From Prevotella sp. (GTDB lineage Bacteria; Bacteroidota; Bacteroidia; Bacteroidales; Bacteroidaceae), in assembly GCA_017458125.1 (NCBI GenBank), contig JAFTGB010000071.1:1-39817 (forward strand): 39,817 bases of DNA, written 5' to 3'. Both the position numbers and the translations under genes were made by a program. This document shows, in pieces, positions 6,204 to 15,207 of this stretch (the stretch's first letter is position 1; every line of letters starts with the position of its first letter). The notes below the pieces were generated by a model. It worked only from the letters and a program-made list of their open reading frames with translations. It was not told where the DNA came from and did not search any database.

Positions 6204-7762
6204 TGATGACAGACTTTCTGACTTACGATGCCAAAGTGGCTGTGCTGATACTGGCGTTTTATATCTGTTACCGCCTGCTGCTCGCCAAGGAGACGTTCCA
6301 CCGCGTGAACCGCCTGGTGCTATTGGGCACTGCTGTGCTCTCGTTCCTGTTGCCGCTGTGTGTCATCACAATGCACGAGACGGTGGTGGCTCCTCGTCCG
6401 GAGATTGCCATCGGCGAGGTGGGCATGGCCGTTGTCGATGAAGTGCAGGAGCCTTGGTGGCACTATGCCCTGCCCACCTTATTTATAATAGGTGTGGTCA
6501 CCACACTCGGCCATACCATCGTATCGCTGGTCAGAGTCATTCGTCTGATTCGAAAGAGTGAGCAGCATCCTTTGGACGACGGCACCGTCGTCTGCGTGAC
6601 AGACCGGCCGGTGTCGCCCTTCAGTTGGATGCACTATATCATGATGGACCGCGAGGATTATGAGGCTCACGATGCCGCCATCCTTGCCCACGAACGGGGA
6701 CACATCAGGCTCCATCATTCCTGGGACCTGCTCCTCGTTGATACCCTCACCGCCCTCCAATGGTTTAACCCCGCCATGTGGATGCTGCATCAGGACTTGC
6801 GCGCCATCCACGAATACGAGGCCGACGGTGCAGTACTCTCTCAGGGGTTCAATGCGCGTCAATATCAATACCTGTTAATCACGAAAGCCGCGAGCATTGG
6901 CGGGTACTCCATTGCGAACGGTATCTCCCACAGTACCCTCAAAAACCGTATTCGTATGATGATACATAAAGAAACCAAGCGCAGCCATCTTGTGAAGCTG
7001 CTGGCCCTGCTGCCCATCGTCGGCACCGCCCTTGCCCTGAATGCCGAGACCGTCACTGACTATCAGTATGATACGCCCCAAAAGAAACAAATCATCAAGA
7101 AGGGCAAACAGAATGCCAAGATCAGTGCCAACGGCGCGAATGAGATTGTAGTGATAGAGCAGGAAGTTCCTGCACAGCAACAGCAAATCAATCCAGTAGA
7201 AATGCCTAACGGCATGAAAGTGGGCAAAACTGTTAAGCCCTTCGATGTGGTGGAGCAGATGCCCCAGTTTCCAGGCGGGCCTGCAGCAATGATGCAGTTC
7301 CTCGCCCAGAACATCCGTTATCCTGAGACCGCTCATAAGGCTGGCATACAGGGACGTGTGATTGCCAACTTCGTCGTGGAGAAGGATGGCAGCATCACAG
7401 AGGCAAAGATCGTCAAGTCTGTATCGCCAGAGCTGGATGCCGAGGCCCTGCGTGTAGTCAGCGTCATGCCCCAGTGGATTCCCGGCAGGCAGAACGGTGA
7501 GGCCGTCCGTGTGAAGTACACTATACCTGTTACCTTCCAACTGCAAGGCAGCGAAAAGCCTGCCGTATCGCATGTAATGATTGGCCCGGAGCATAGGGGC
7601 AAGTCCAAACCTGTTGAGGTGGTGATTGACGGCCAGGTGGTGGATGCCATTGCGATGAGCAGCCTCAATCCTTCCGACATCGAGAGTATAGATGTCGAGA
7701 AGGCCAAGGACGGCCAGCCTAAGGACCGCATCATCATCAAGATGAAGCAGAAGAAAGAATAA
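6203..7762 (+). CDS. BlaR1-like M56 membrane metalloprotease with TonB C-terminal domain
   Basis: An inner-membrane sensor protease predicted to cut the BlaI repressor. Membrane helices lie near residues 10-25, 38-55 and 92-112. The M56 zinc motif HERGH is at residues 163-167, and the third ligand is probably in AIHEYEADGAVL near residue 205. Another membrane segment (LLALLPIVGTALAL) follows. A TonB C-terminal domain (PQFPGGPAAMMQFL to RVKYTIPVTFQLQ, about residues 355-450) is fused behind a Gln/Pro linker. The last ~65 residues (VEVVIDGQ...LNPSDIESIDVEKAKD) resemble the plug domain of TonB-dependent receptors. Either of two adjacent ATGs could be the start. It is co-transcribed with the repressor and the downstream TPR gene. 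The M56-TonB fusion is common in Bacteroidetes; its trigger is unknown. Confidence 0.88.
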   Translation: MMTDFLTYDAKVAVLILAFYICYRLLLAKETFHRVNRLVLLGTAVLSFLLPLCVITMHETVVAPRPEIAIGEVGMAVVDEVQEPWWHYALPTLFIIGVVTTLGHTIVSLVRVIRLIRKSEQHPLDDGTVVCVTDRPVSPFSWMHYIMMDREDYEAHDAAILAHERGHIRLHHSWDLLLVDTLTALQWFNPAMWMLHQDLRAIHEYEADGAVLSQGFNARQYQYLLITKAASIGGYSIANGISHSTLKNRIRMMIHKETKRSHLVKLLALLPIVGTALALNAETVTDYQYDTPQKKQIIKKGKQNAKISANGANEIVVIEQEVPAQQQQINPVEMPNGMKVGKTVKPFDVVEQMPQFPGGPAAMMQFLAQNIRYPETAHKAGIQGRVIANFVVEKDGSITEAKIVKSVSPELDAEALRVVSVMPQWIPGRQNGEAVRVKYTIPVTFQLQGSEKPAVSHVMIGPEHRGKSKPVEVVIDGQVVDAIAMSSLNPSDIESIDVEKAKDGQPKDRIIIKMKQKKE

Positions 7763-7782
7763 ACACACTCTCTCGTTTTAAT

Positions 7783-8958
7783 ATGAACAGATTATCACTC
7801 ATGTTCATCCTCGCCCTCTTAGCGGTTTCCGCCGCAAGGGGCGAGGCTCTTGACTCGCTGGCCCTGCTTGTGCAGCGGGGTGACAGCCTGATGCAGCAGT
7901 ACAATACCTTCGAGGCGTTGAAATACTATCAGCAGGCATATAATCAGGCACAGGCTCAAGGTATCACCCGTTTCTCGATGGATGCGGATTTCAGCATGTC
8001 GAAGCCTTACGTGCCAGAGGATTGCGTTCCCCGTCAGATCCGGCTGAAGTTGGCAGATTGTCAGTATAAGCGTGCTAATTATCGGGAGACCACGGAACTG
8101 CTGAAGAACATGTCCGAGGACAGTCTGACGCACGATGCCTTCCGACAGTTGGCCAACAGCTACAGACAGCAGGGCGACATGGACTCTTACATGTACTGGG
8201 CCGCCCGGCTTTTGGAGCGCTACCCGAAGGACGGCGAGGTGGTGGCTGGTCTCACGCTGGCCTATGCCAGGAGTAATCAGCCGCAGAAAGGCATTGTCTG
8301 TGCAATGATATACACATTGAAGGACTCAACCAACATCCTCGTCAATCGTGCTGCAGCCGAAGCCTGGCTGCTGAACGGCGACTATACGGCGGCAGCCAAA
8401 ATGTATGGTCGTTTGCTGCAGCAGGGAGACTCCGCTTTCAGCACCCTCTATTCCGCCGGTATGTGCTATAGCAGGATAGACTCGCTGGAACAGGCCTACC
8501 AGTGCTTGAAGACAGCCTTCTTCGCCAGCGGCATGCAACATGCCAATTGTGCCTGGCGTCTGGGCGTGGTCAGTATTGATACTAAGCGCTTCGCCGAAGG
8601 ACTGGAGTATCTCAACGTGGCTTTGGAACTGATGAAGCCCGACACCACAGCCATGCGAGCCATCACGCTGTCGCAAGGCGAGGGATACTACCTGACCGAA
8701 CACTACGCAGAGGCCGTAGCCTCATGGAAAGAGCATTTGGCATATAACCCTTCCTCTATTGCTACCTATTATAATATAGCCAGTGCCTACTATTACTTCT
8801 TTCCAGACGGTCAGGAGGCCAAGAAGTACTATGAGCAGTTCCTCGCCCTGGCCCGCAAGGAAGAAAAACCTACGCCACAATTGACGGAGATGATAGAAAA
8901 GGCCGAAACGCTACTGCGTACCACCCACTTCGGGCAACATAAAAGCAAACGGCATTAA
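7783..8958 (+). CDS. Periplasmic or lipid-associated TPR protein
   Basis: A 391-residue exported protein with a signal peptide (MNRLSLMFILALLAVSAARG) and repeated tetratricopeptide helices from about residue 25 to the end, for example NTFEALKYYQQAYNQAQ, DYTAAAKMYGRLLQQGD and PSSIATYYNIASAYYYFF. TPR arrays act as protein-protein scaffolds. It begins 20 bases after the M56 sensor stop codon and ends at a strong terminator, so it is the third gene of the BlaI operon. A TPR protein after an M56-TonB sensor is a recurrent Bacteroidetes arrangement, but I cannot name its partner. Nothing looks broken. Confidence 0.85.
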   Translation: MNRLSLMFILALLAVSAARGEALDSLALLVQRGDSLMQQYNTFEALKYYQQAYNQAQAQGITRFSMDADFSMSKPYVPEDCVPRQIRLKLADCQYKRANYRETTELLKNMSEDSLTHDAFRQLANSYRQQGDMDSYMYWAARLLERYPKDGEVVAGLTLAYARSNQPQKGIVCAMIYTLKDSTNILVNRAAAEAWLLNGDYTAAAKMYGRLLQQGDSAFSTLYSAGMCYSRIDSLEQAYQCLKTAFFASGMQHANCAWRLGVVSIDTKRFAEGLEYLNVALELMKPDTTAMRAITLSQGEGYYLTEHYAEAVASWKEHLAYNPSSIATYYNIASAYYYFFPDGQEAKKYYEQFLALARKEEKPTPQLTEMIEKAETLLRTTHFGQHKSKRH

Positions 8959-8964
8959 ACCTTT

Positions 8965-9006
8965 GTTAGTGATGTTCGTCTAATGATGAACATCACTAAC
9001 CTTTTT
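8965..9006 (+). terminator. Strong intrinsic terminator after the BlaI-M56-TPR operon
   Basis: A 16-bp stem (8965-8980 paired with 8985-9000, one G-U pair) closes on a TAAT loop and is followed by C and five T residues. It ends the operon seven bases after the TPR stop codon and separates it from the alcohol dehydrogenase. Confidence 0.9.
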
Positions 9007-9023
9007 AATGCATTAAAGAACCA

Positions 9024-10211
9024 ATGAGAGATTTTAATTATTTCGCGCCGACACAGGTGGTGTTCGGACGTGAGAGTGAGGAGCAGGTGGCTGCTCTGGT
9101 GAAGCAGTATGGTGGCACAAAGGTGCTGGTGCACTATGGTGGCAAGAGTGCAGTGAAATCGGGACTGCTTGACAAGATTTGCGGTCTGCTGCGTGAGGGC
9201 GGCATCGGCTTTGTGACCTTGGGCGGCGTGGTGCCCAATCCGCGCCTGTCGCTGGTGCACGAAGGCATCAAGCTCTGCCGTCAGGAAGGTGTCGACTTCC
9301 TCCTTGCCGTTGGCGGCGGCAGTGTCATCGACTCGTGCAAGGCCATCGCCATGGGTGTGGCCAATCCTGACGAAGAGGTGTGGAACTACTACACGGGCAA
9401 GGCCCGGCTGACGCGCGCACTGCCCTTGGCCAGCGTGCTTACCATTCCCGCAGCAGGCAGCGAGATGAGTCCCGCCACGGTCATTACCAACGAGGATGGT
9501 GACATGAAGATAGGCTACGGCAACGACCTGCTGCGTCCCAAGTTTGCCATCATGAACCCCGAGCGCACCTTTACGCTGCCCCCTTACCAGACGGCAGCCG
9601 GCGTGACGGACATGATGCTGCACATCTTCGAGCGCTATTTTACTGTGGACGACGACATGGACCTGACCACGGCCTTGGCAGAGGCTACCCTGCGCACCAT
9701 CAAGAATGCCGTCTTCGCCGTGCTGAAGCATCCTGAGGACTATCGCCAGCGTGCCCAGATCATGTGGGGTGGCAGCGTGGCCCATTGGGGACTCTTAGGC
9801 ATGGGCGTGCAGGAAGACTGGGCTACCCACCAGCTGGAGCACGAGCTCAGTGCCATGTTCGACGTCACCCACGGTGCCGGACTGGCTGCCGTCTGGCCGT
9901 CGTGGGCGCGCTACACCATGCACCGGAACCTGCGCCGTTTCGTGCGTTTTGCCGTCAACGTGATGGATGTCCCCAACGACTACACCGACCCCGAGGGCAC
10001 CGCACTCAGGGGTATTGAGGCCGTCGAGCGCTTCTATCGTGCCATTGGCATGCCCACCAACATCAAGGAACTCATAGGTCGCGACATCACCGACGACGAA
10101 ATCAAGGAGATGGTGCGCAAGTGCAGCCGCGACGACACCCGTCATCCCGGCGGTCTGATGGTGCTCTATCCCAAGGACATGGAGGCAATCTATAATCTGG
10201 CACGCGGATGA
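9024..10211 (+). CDS. Iron-containing alcohol dehydrogenase (YqhD/BdhA type)
   Basis: A cytosolic NAD(P)H-dependent aldehyde/alcohol oxidoreductase of 395 residues, the usual length. The nucleotide-binding half contains GGGSVIDSCKAIAMG near residues 93-107. The metal-binding half contains the histidine cluster THQLEHELSAMFDVTHGAGLA, with D194-type ligands expected upstream in AAGVTDMMLHIFE. In the family it reduces butyraldehyde, methylglyoxal-like aldehydes or glycolaldehyde; the substrate here is unknown. It starts 17 bases after the preceding terminator, leaving little room for its own promoter, and I see no good TAnnTTTG there. GH9 follows 31 bases downstream and could be co-transcribed. 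Confidence 0.92.
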   Translation: MRDFNYFAPTQVVFGRESEEQVAALVKQYGGTKVLVHYGGKSAVKSGLLDKICGLLREGGIGFVTLGGVVPNPRLSLVHEGIKLCRQEGVDFLLAVGGGSVIDSCKAIAMGVANPDEEVWNYYTGKARLTRALPLASVLTIPAAGSEMSPATVITNEDGDMKIGYGNDLLRPKFAIMNPERTFTLPPYQTAAGVTDMMLHIFERYFTVDDDMDLTTALAEATLRTIKNAVFAVLKHPEDYRQRAQIMWGGSVAHWGLLGMGVQEDWATHQLEHELSAMFDVTHGAGLAAVWPSWARYTMHRNLRRFVRFAVNVMDVPNDYTDPEGTALRGIEAVERFYRAIGMPTNIKELIGRDITDDEIKEMVRKCSRDDTRHPGGLMVLYPKDMEAIYNLARG

Positions 10212-10242
10212 AGACAAGCCCGGCTTAAAACGCCAATAACCA

Positions 10243-11955
10243 ATGAAAAAGTCATTATCGACCATTGCGCTGGCCTGCGTTGCCCTGAGCATGCAGGCCG
10301 GCAGCGGGGTGCAGATACGTCGCAACCAAGTCGGCATGTACCCCCAGCAGGAGAAAGTAGTAGTTATAGAAGGCACCAACCCCAAGGGTAAGCTGCGCGT
10401 CACCACGCCCGACGGTCGCGTCTTGAAGCCCCGACAGGTGCGCAAGGCCGTTTCGCCCCTGTCGGGCAAGACACGCTATGTCGTGGACTTAGGCGACCTG
10501 ACGCTGACGGGCACTTACCGGCTCACCGTGGGCGGCCAGCAGTGCCGGCTGACGGTGGCCGACCGTCCCTACGGCGACATCGCCACCAGTGCCCTGCGCC
10601 TGTTCTACCTCATCCGTTCGGGTGTGCCCATTGACATGGGCGGTGCCTACAACCGTCCGGCAGGCCATCCTGACACCAGCGTGCTGGTGCACCCGTCAGC
10701 CGCCTCGCTGCTTCGTCCTGCAGGCACCGTCGTCAGTTCGCCATTGGGCTGGTACGATGCGGGAGACTATAATAAATATGTGGTCAACTCAGCCTTCAGC
10801 ATCGGACTGATGTTCGCCGCCTACGACCAGCTTCCCGTCTACTTTGCCAAACTCAACACCAATATTCCGGAAAGCAGCAACCAGACCCCTGACCTGTTGG
10901 ACGAGATGATGTTCAACCTGCGCTGGCTGCAGACGATGCAAGACCCGTACGACGGCGGTGTCTACCACAAACTGACCACACCCAACTTCGAGGGCTTCAT
11001 CATGCCGCAGGACTGCCGCCAGCCGCGCTACGTCGTGGCCAAGAGCACGGCGGCCACACTCGACTTCGCTGCCGTCATGGCCGATGCGGCCCGGCTCTTC
11101 GAGCCGTTCCAGCACGACTATCCCGGCTTTGCGGCCCAAGCCGCCGCACAGGCCGAACGTGCCTACCAGTGGGCCAAGGAGCACCCCGCCGTCTACTACC
11201 ATCAGTCCGACCTGAAGGACCCTGCCGTCACCACGGGCGCCTACGATGACGAGCACACCGGCGACGAGTTCTTCTGGGCTGCCTCCGCGCTCTATCGGCT
11301 GACGGGTCGCCAGTGCTACATGGACGATGCCCGTCAGCACGCGCCCACGCTGTTCACCACGCCGTCGTGGGGTGGGGTGGCTTCGCTGGGAGCCTTCGAG
11401 TGGCTGGCTGACAGCAAGTCAGCCCTGTACGATGCGATGAAGACTCAGCTGCTGGCCTGCTGCGATGCCGCCGTCAAAGGCGTGGGCACCTCGTCGTTCC
11501 AGTCGCCCTTCGGCAACCGCGCCTCCGACTTCGGCTGGGGCTGTCTCAGTGAAAAACTGTGCTGTCAGGCTATGCTCATGCTCTATGCCGACCGGTTGAC
11601 GGGTACACAGCAGTACCGCCGCTATGCGCTGCAGAACGCCGACTACCTGCTGGGCCGCAACGCCACGGGCTATTGTTACGTGACGGGTTTCGGCGACAAG
11701 AGTCCCATGCACCCCCATCACCGCATCTCCGAGGCTGACGGCGTTGTCGCACCTTTCCCCGGCATGCTGGTGGGCGGTCCTAACCCGGGACAACAGGACA
11801 AGGCCACCATCAACCAGCCTTATCCCTCCGACTGTCCCGACGAGTCGTATCTGGACGACATGTCATCGTATGCCTCCAACGAGATAGCCATCAACTGGAA
11901 TGCCTCGCTCGTGGCCTATCTCTGCTGGCTCGACGCCCTTGCTGCGGCACAGTAA
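10243..11955 (+). CDS. Secreted GH9 endoglucanase with N-terminal Ig-like domain
   Basis: An exported inverting beta-glucanase acting on cellulose, mixed-linkage glucan or xyloglucan backbones. It has a signal peptide (MKKSLSTIALACVALSMQAG), then a CelD_N-type Ig-like domain at about residues 25-105 (RRNQVGMYPQQEK ... TYRLTVGGQQ), then the (alpha/alpha)6 catalytic domain. The catalytic base motif is DAGD in GWYDAGDYNKYVVNSA (D172 and D175). The general acid is E547 in YASNEIAINWNASL near the C-terminus, and the GH9 histidine region PMHPHHRISEAD is present. Its 570 residues match other N-Ig GH9 enzymes. A Gfo/Idh oxidoreductase gene follows 28 bases downstream. Confidence 0.94.
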   Translation: MKKSLSTIALACVALSMQAGSGVQIRRNQVGMYPQQEKVVVIEGTNPKGKLRVTTPDGRVLKPRQVRKAVSPLSGKTRYVVDLGDLTLTGTYRLTVGGQQCRLTVADRPYGDIATSALRLFYLIRSGVPIDMGGAYNRPAGHPDTSVLVHPSAASLLRPAGTVVSSPLGWYDAGDYNKYVVNSAFSIGLMFAAYDQLPVYFAKLNTNIPESSNQTPDLLDEMMFNLRWLQTMQDPYDGGVYHKLTTPNFEGFIMPQDCRQPRYVVAKSTAATLDFAAVMADAARLFEPFQHDYPGFAAQAAAQAERAYQWAKEHPAVYYHQSDLKDPAVTTGAYDDEHTGDEFFWAASALYRLTGRQCYMDDARQHAPTLFTTPSWGGVASLGAFEWLADSKSALYDAMKTQLLACCDAAVKGVGTSSFQSPFGNRASDFGWGCLSEKLCCQAMLMLYADRLTGTQQYRRYALQNADYLLGRNATGYCYVTGFGDKSPMHPHHRISEADGVVAPFPGMLVGGPNPGQQDKATINQPYPSDCPDESYLDDMSSYASNEIAINWNASLVAYLCWLDALAAAQ

Positions 11956-11983
11956 ATCAACAACTAATATAAGACACAAGACT

Positions 11984-12970
11984 ATGACACATGACAGCTT
12001 GATGCGCGTCGGCATCGTCGGCGCGGGATGGATAGCCGAGAAGGCCGCCATCACACTCAACGGCATGGCCGACTGCGAGGCCTATGCCGTAGGCTCGCGC
12101 AGTATGGAGAAGGCCGAAGGCTTCGCCCGCAAGTGGGGCATAGCCCGGGCTTACGGCTCCTACACCGAAGTTATCAACGACCCGCAGGTCGACCTCATCT
12201 ATGTGGCTACGCCGCACTCCCACCACTACGACGTGACGCGCGAGGCCATCATGGCCGGCAAGGCGTGCCTGGTGGAGAAGGCTTTCATGGCTAACAGCCG
12301 CCAGACCAAGGACATTCTCGACCTGGCTCACGAGCGCAAGGTCTTTATTGCTGAAGCCATCTGGACACGCTACCAGCCCGTCGTCGGCATCGTTCGTGGC
12401 CTGATAGCCGACGGGCGTATAGGCCAGCCTGCTCTCATCACGGCCACCCTGGCCTACAACATGATGCACAAGGAGCGCATTCACCGCCCGGAGCTCTGCG
12501 GCGGAGCACTGCTCGACGTGGGAGTCTATGCGCTCAACTTTGTCCGCATGTTCACCGACGCTCCCATCCGGACCATCGACGGCCACTGCGTGCAGAACGA
12601 CCAGGGCATGGACCTTACGAATGCCGTCACCATGGTGCTGGAGAACGGTGTGGTAGCCAACGTGCAGTCGGCAGCCACCTGTGTGGGCGACAACATCGGC
12701 GTCATAGCCGGTCCGAAGGGTAACCTGATTATCGACAACATCAACAATCCGCAGACCGTCACCGTCAACGGCCCCAACCGCACCTACGTGGAGACCATCC
12801 GTGTGCCCCGGCAGATTACGGGTTACGAATATCAGTTCTCGGCCTGCAGGCAGGCCCTTATTGACGGGCTGCTGGAACCGCGCGAGATGCCCCATGAGGA
12901 GACGCTCTACATCATGCAACTCATGGACCAGCTGCGCCGGAAATGGGGCGTTCGCTACCCCATGGACTGA
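11984..12970 (+). CDS. Gfo/Idh/MocA-family NAD(P)-dependent oxidoreductase
   Basis: A 328-residue cytosolic dehydrogenase of the glucose-fructose/inositol dehydrogenase family. The Rossmann motif GIVGAGWIAEKAA opens the protein. VEKAFMANSRQTKDILDLA stands where EKP is usual, and GGALLDVGVYALNFVRMF carries the conserved catalytic region. The overall pattern resembles the dihydrodiol-dehydrogenase-like branch. The start MTHDSLMRVGIVG is preferred over an in-frame ATG 84 bases upstream, which lies inside GH9. It probably oxidises or epimerises a sugar released by neighbouring enzymes; the substrate cannot be read from sequence. It converges on the GH127 gene across a repeat-filled gap. Confidence 0.9.
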   Translation: MTHDSLMRVGIVGAGWIAEKAAITLNGMADCEAYAVGSRSMEKAEGFARKWGIARAYGSYTEVINDPQVDLIYVATPHSHHYDVTREAIMAGKACLVEKAFMANSRQTKDILDLAHERKVFIAEAIWTRYQPVVGIVRGLIADGRIGQPALITATLAYNMMHKERIHRPELCGGALLDVGVYALNFVRMFTDAPIRTIDGHCVQNDQGMDLTNAVTMVLENGVVANVQSAATCVGDNIGVIAGPKGNLIIDNINNPQTVTVNGPNRTYVETIRVPRQITGYEYQFSACRQALIDGLLEPREMPHEETLYIMQLMDQLRRKWGVRYPMD

Positions 12971-12984
12971 GCGTCAGAGGGGGC

Positions 12985-13053
12985 TTTTTACCACCGTCGC
13001 TGATGTTTTTTACCACCGTCGCTGATAAAATTAGATCGCGTCGCTGATGTTTT
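12985..13053. repeat. Three direct ~21-base repeats (TACCACCGTCGCTGAT type)
   Basis: Two near-identical copies of TTTTTACCACCGTCGCTGATG are followed by a third, diverged copy that keeps only GTCGCTGATGTTTT. They fill almost the whole gap between two convergent genes. T-runs occur on one strand and A-runs on the other, so a role in transcription termination is possible, but no clear hairpin is visible. Confidence 0.8.
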
Positions 13054-13057
13054 CTGG

Positions 13058-15157
13058 TCAGCGCGCCAAAGGAAGCCAGAGCGACATGTCCTGAATGCCG
13101 CGGTTGTCCCAGGCGTAATAGGGTATGAGGCGTATGTGAGCGGTCTGCTGTCTGACGGGGCGCAGCTCGCGGTAGAGGTCGTCCTTACCCCAGAAGTCGC
13201 GGTTGACCACGGGCACATCGGCCTCTAAAGCCACCATCTGGTGGCCGGCAATGGTCACCGTTGTCTCCGTGAACTTGACGTCGGCGGGAATGGCAATGTC
13301 GTTGATGCGCGGCTTGTCGGTGGCAGAGGCGCCGGTGGCACTGATGTCCTCGCCCTCCAAACAGTAGACGATGGGGCCACGCATGACGGCCACTTGGTTC
13401 TTGGCCTCCTCGACCAGCGGGTTGGCCTCGATGAGCCGCGGCTTCATGGGCAGGATGAGTTCCACCTGGTCACCCTTCTTCCACTTGCGCGGTTGGCGCA
13501 GGTCTTCGGCCAGGATGTCCTTGCCGTTCAGCCGTAGCGTCATGCCGTCGGACCATCCGGGAATGTGCATGCGGATGCTGGCGAGCCGCTTGGCGCGCTT
13601 GACGGTCAGCGTGATGTGGCCGTCCCACGGGTAGCCGGTCTGCTGCTCTATCTCCACGTCCTTGGTCTTCAGCGTGTTCTGTCCGTACAGGTTGACCCAC
13701 AGCGTGTCGCCCTTGACGGAGTAGGCGTACTCCTGTGCCTGGCAGAGCGTGCGCAGCGTGTTGGGCGGGCAGCAGAAACAGGTGATGTAACGCTGGCGGT
13801 GCTTGGGCCAGCGCATGGTGTAGGGGAACTCGTTGGTGCGGCGCAGGGCCTCGGTGTAGAAAAAGTCGCGGCCGTCGAGCGAGATGCCTGAGAGGATGCC
13901 GTTATAGAGTTCGTTCTCGATGATGTCCACGTACTTGGGGTGCATGTCGGTCTGGTACATGCGCCACGAGAAGAGCAGCATGCCTATCTGGGCGCAAATC
14001 TCGTTGTGGGCGGCCTCTTGCGGCAGTTGGAACTGGCGGCCGTAGGCCTGGTGTATCTGCTGAATGTAGGGCTGGTTGTAGGTGGTGCCGTCCGGCGACA
14101 CGCCGTCGTAGAGTGCTCCGCAGCCGCCCATGATGTAGATTTTGTGGTTGACGATGTCGTCCCAGATGGCTTCGAGGTTTCGCTTCAGCTGTTCCTCGCC
14201 GGTCTCGGCATAAAGGTCGGCGACGCCGGCGTAGAGGTAGTTGGCGCGCACGGCATGCCCCATGGCCTCATACTGGTCGCGGAACTTCAGGCGGTCCTGA
14301 TTGTGGTCCTCGCCGTTGGTCACGCTGTCACGTATGGCTATAAGGCCTTCAGTCAGGCGCAGGTACTTCTGGTCACCCGTCTCGCGGTACATTTCGGCTG
14401 CGCCCATGTAGTGACTCGGACAGATGGCGTTGCGCGACAGCTCGGCGGCGTCGTTGGTCAGGAAGTTGTAGAGGAAGTCGGCGGCCTTCCGGCCACAGTC
14501 GAACAAGGTGGTCTTGCCCGTGGCGCGCTTGTGCACGATGCCTGCCGTCATGAGGTGTCCCAGGTTGTAGGTCTCGAAGTTCAGGCGCGAAGCAAAGGCG
14601 TGCTTCTGGTCTTTGCCTATCTCGATGCCCGCAGCATTGTCTGTACCGGCATGGCTGTCAATACCCTGGTTGCGCTCCGAAATGACCACCGGCGTGTGGA
14701 TGTAGCCGTCGGCACGCTGAGCCAGCGCCACCTGTTCGATGAAGCGGTCCATCAGCGCGTCTAACTTCGGGTCTTTGGTGACGGCATAGACTGCGGCACA
14801 GGCTTCCAACCACTTATACATGTCGCCGTCGTGGAAGGGAGGACCGTGGTGCTTGCCCTTGACGGTGCCTGCAGCCGCCTGGAAGTTGGCAAAGCCGTGC
14901 GAGCCGTGCTGTCCGAGGGCGTCGATGGTCTCGTAGGGCGTGTTCCACGTTTCCCACATCGACCAAATGCCCGTGGTAGAGAGCACGTTGAAGCGCTCGC
15001 CCCAGAAGCCTCCCGTCCATTGGGTGGCTCCGAGCGGCAGATTCTGCATCAGTGCTTGTTTGCTGTGGCTCATGTCGGTGAGGCCCTGAGCCGTGGCCGT
15101 CCTGACGGTTGCTGTCATAGAGCAACAGGCGAGACAAAGGATGAGTAGTTTTTTCAT
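13058..15157 (-). CDS. Secreted GH127-type beta-L-arabinofuranosidase
   Basis: A retaining glycosidase predicted to remove beta-L-arabinofuranose or a similar sugar from plant glycans. It has a signal peptide (MKKLLILCLACCSMTATVRTATA), an (alpha/alpha)6 barrel, and C-terminal beta-sandwiches. The zinc-thiolate active site of the family is visible: E and C in NEICAQIG near residue 388, and the cysteine pair in ITCFCCPPNTLRTL at about residues 460-463, where one Cys is the nucleophile and the others bind zinc. Its 699 residues fit the family. GH127 also contains 3-C-carboxy-5-deoxy-L-xylose-acting members, so the exact sugar is open. The ATG lies 13 bases after a TGACA-N15-CGTC promoter motif, so it is transcribed on its own and shares control with the beta-helix and methyltransferase genes. 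Confidence 0.9.
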   Translation of the reverse strand: MKKLLILCLACCSMTATVRTATAQGLTDMSHSKQALMQNLPLGATQWTGGFWGERFNVLSTTGIWSMWETWNTPYETIDALGQHGSHGFANFQAAAGTVKGKHHGPPFHDGDMYKWLEACAAVYAVTKDPKLDALMDRFIEQVALAQRADGYIHTPVVISERNQGIDSHAGTDNAAGIEIGKDQKHAFASRLNFETYNLGHLMTAGIVHKRATGKTTLFDCGRKAADFLYNFLTNDAAELSRNAICPSHYMGAAEMYRETGDQKYLRLTEGLIAIRDSVTNGEDHNQDRLKFRDQYEAMGHAVRANYLYAGVADLYAETGEEQLKRNLEAIWDDIVNHKIYIMGGCGALYDGVSPDGTTYNQPYIQQIHQAYGRQFQLPQEAAHNEICAQIGMLLFSWRMYQTDMHPKYVDIIENELYNGILSGISLDGRDFFYTEALRRTNEFPYTMRWPKHRQRYITCFCCPPNTLRTLCQAQEYAYSVKGDTLWVNLYGQNTLKTKDVEIEQQTGYPWDGHITLTVKRAKRLASIRMHIPGWSDGMTLRLNGKDILAEDLRQPRKWKKGDQVELILPMKPRLIEANPLVEEAKNQVAVMRGPIVYCLEGEDISATGASATDKPRINDIAIPADVKFTETTVTIAGHQMVALEADVPVVNRDFWGKDDLYRELRPVRQQTAHIRLIPYYAWDNRGIQDMSLWLPLAR

Positions 15158-15170
15158 AGTTTATAGTTTA

Positions 15171-15194
15171 GACGTGCGGCAGGGGCTTTTGTCA
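15171..15194 (-). promoter_or_regulatory. ECF-type promoter candidate upstream of GH127
   Basis: On the minus strand TGACA (15194-15190), a 15-base spacer and CGTCTAAAC (from 15174) lie in the 50-base gap between yraN and GH127. TGACA is followed by AAA here, as at the MtaA-like gene; the other three sites have TTT. The start codon is 13 bases past CGTC. Confidence 0.6.
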
Positions 15195-15207
15195 TGTCTT
15201 TCAGCCC

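Noticed and set aside
5805-7762. Beta-lactam resistance regulation by the BlaI-BlaR1 pair
   Set aside because: No beta-lactamase or penicillin-binding gene is adjacent and the sensor lacks a penicillin-binding domain; it has a TonB domain instead.
8977-8983. A sixth CGTCTAA -10-like element before the alcohol dehydrogenase
   Set aside because: No TGACA lies 15 bases upstream, and the sequence is inside the stem of the terminator hairpin.
11957-12919. Antisense ORF opposite the Gfo/Idh gene
   Set aside because: The plus strand has an unmistakable Rossmann protein; the antisense product is a His/Val-rich shadow.
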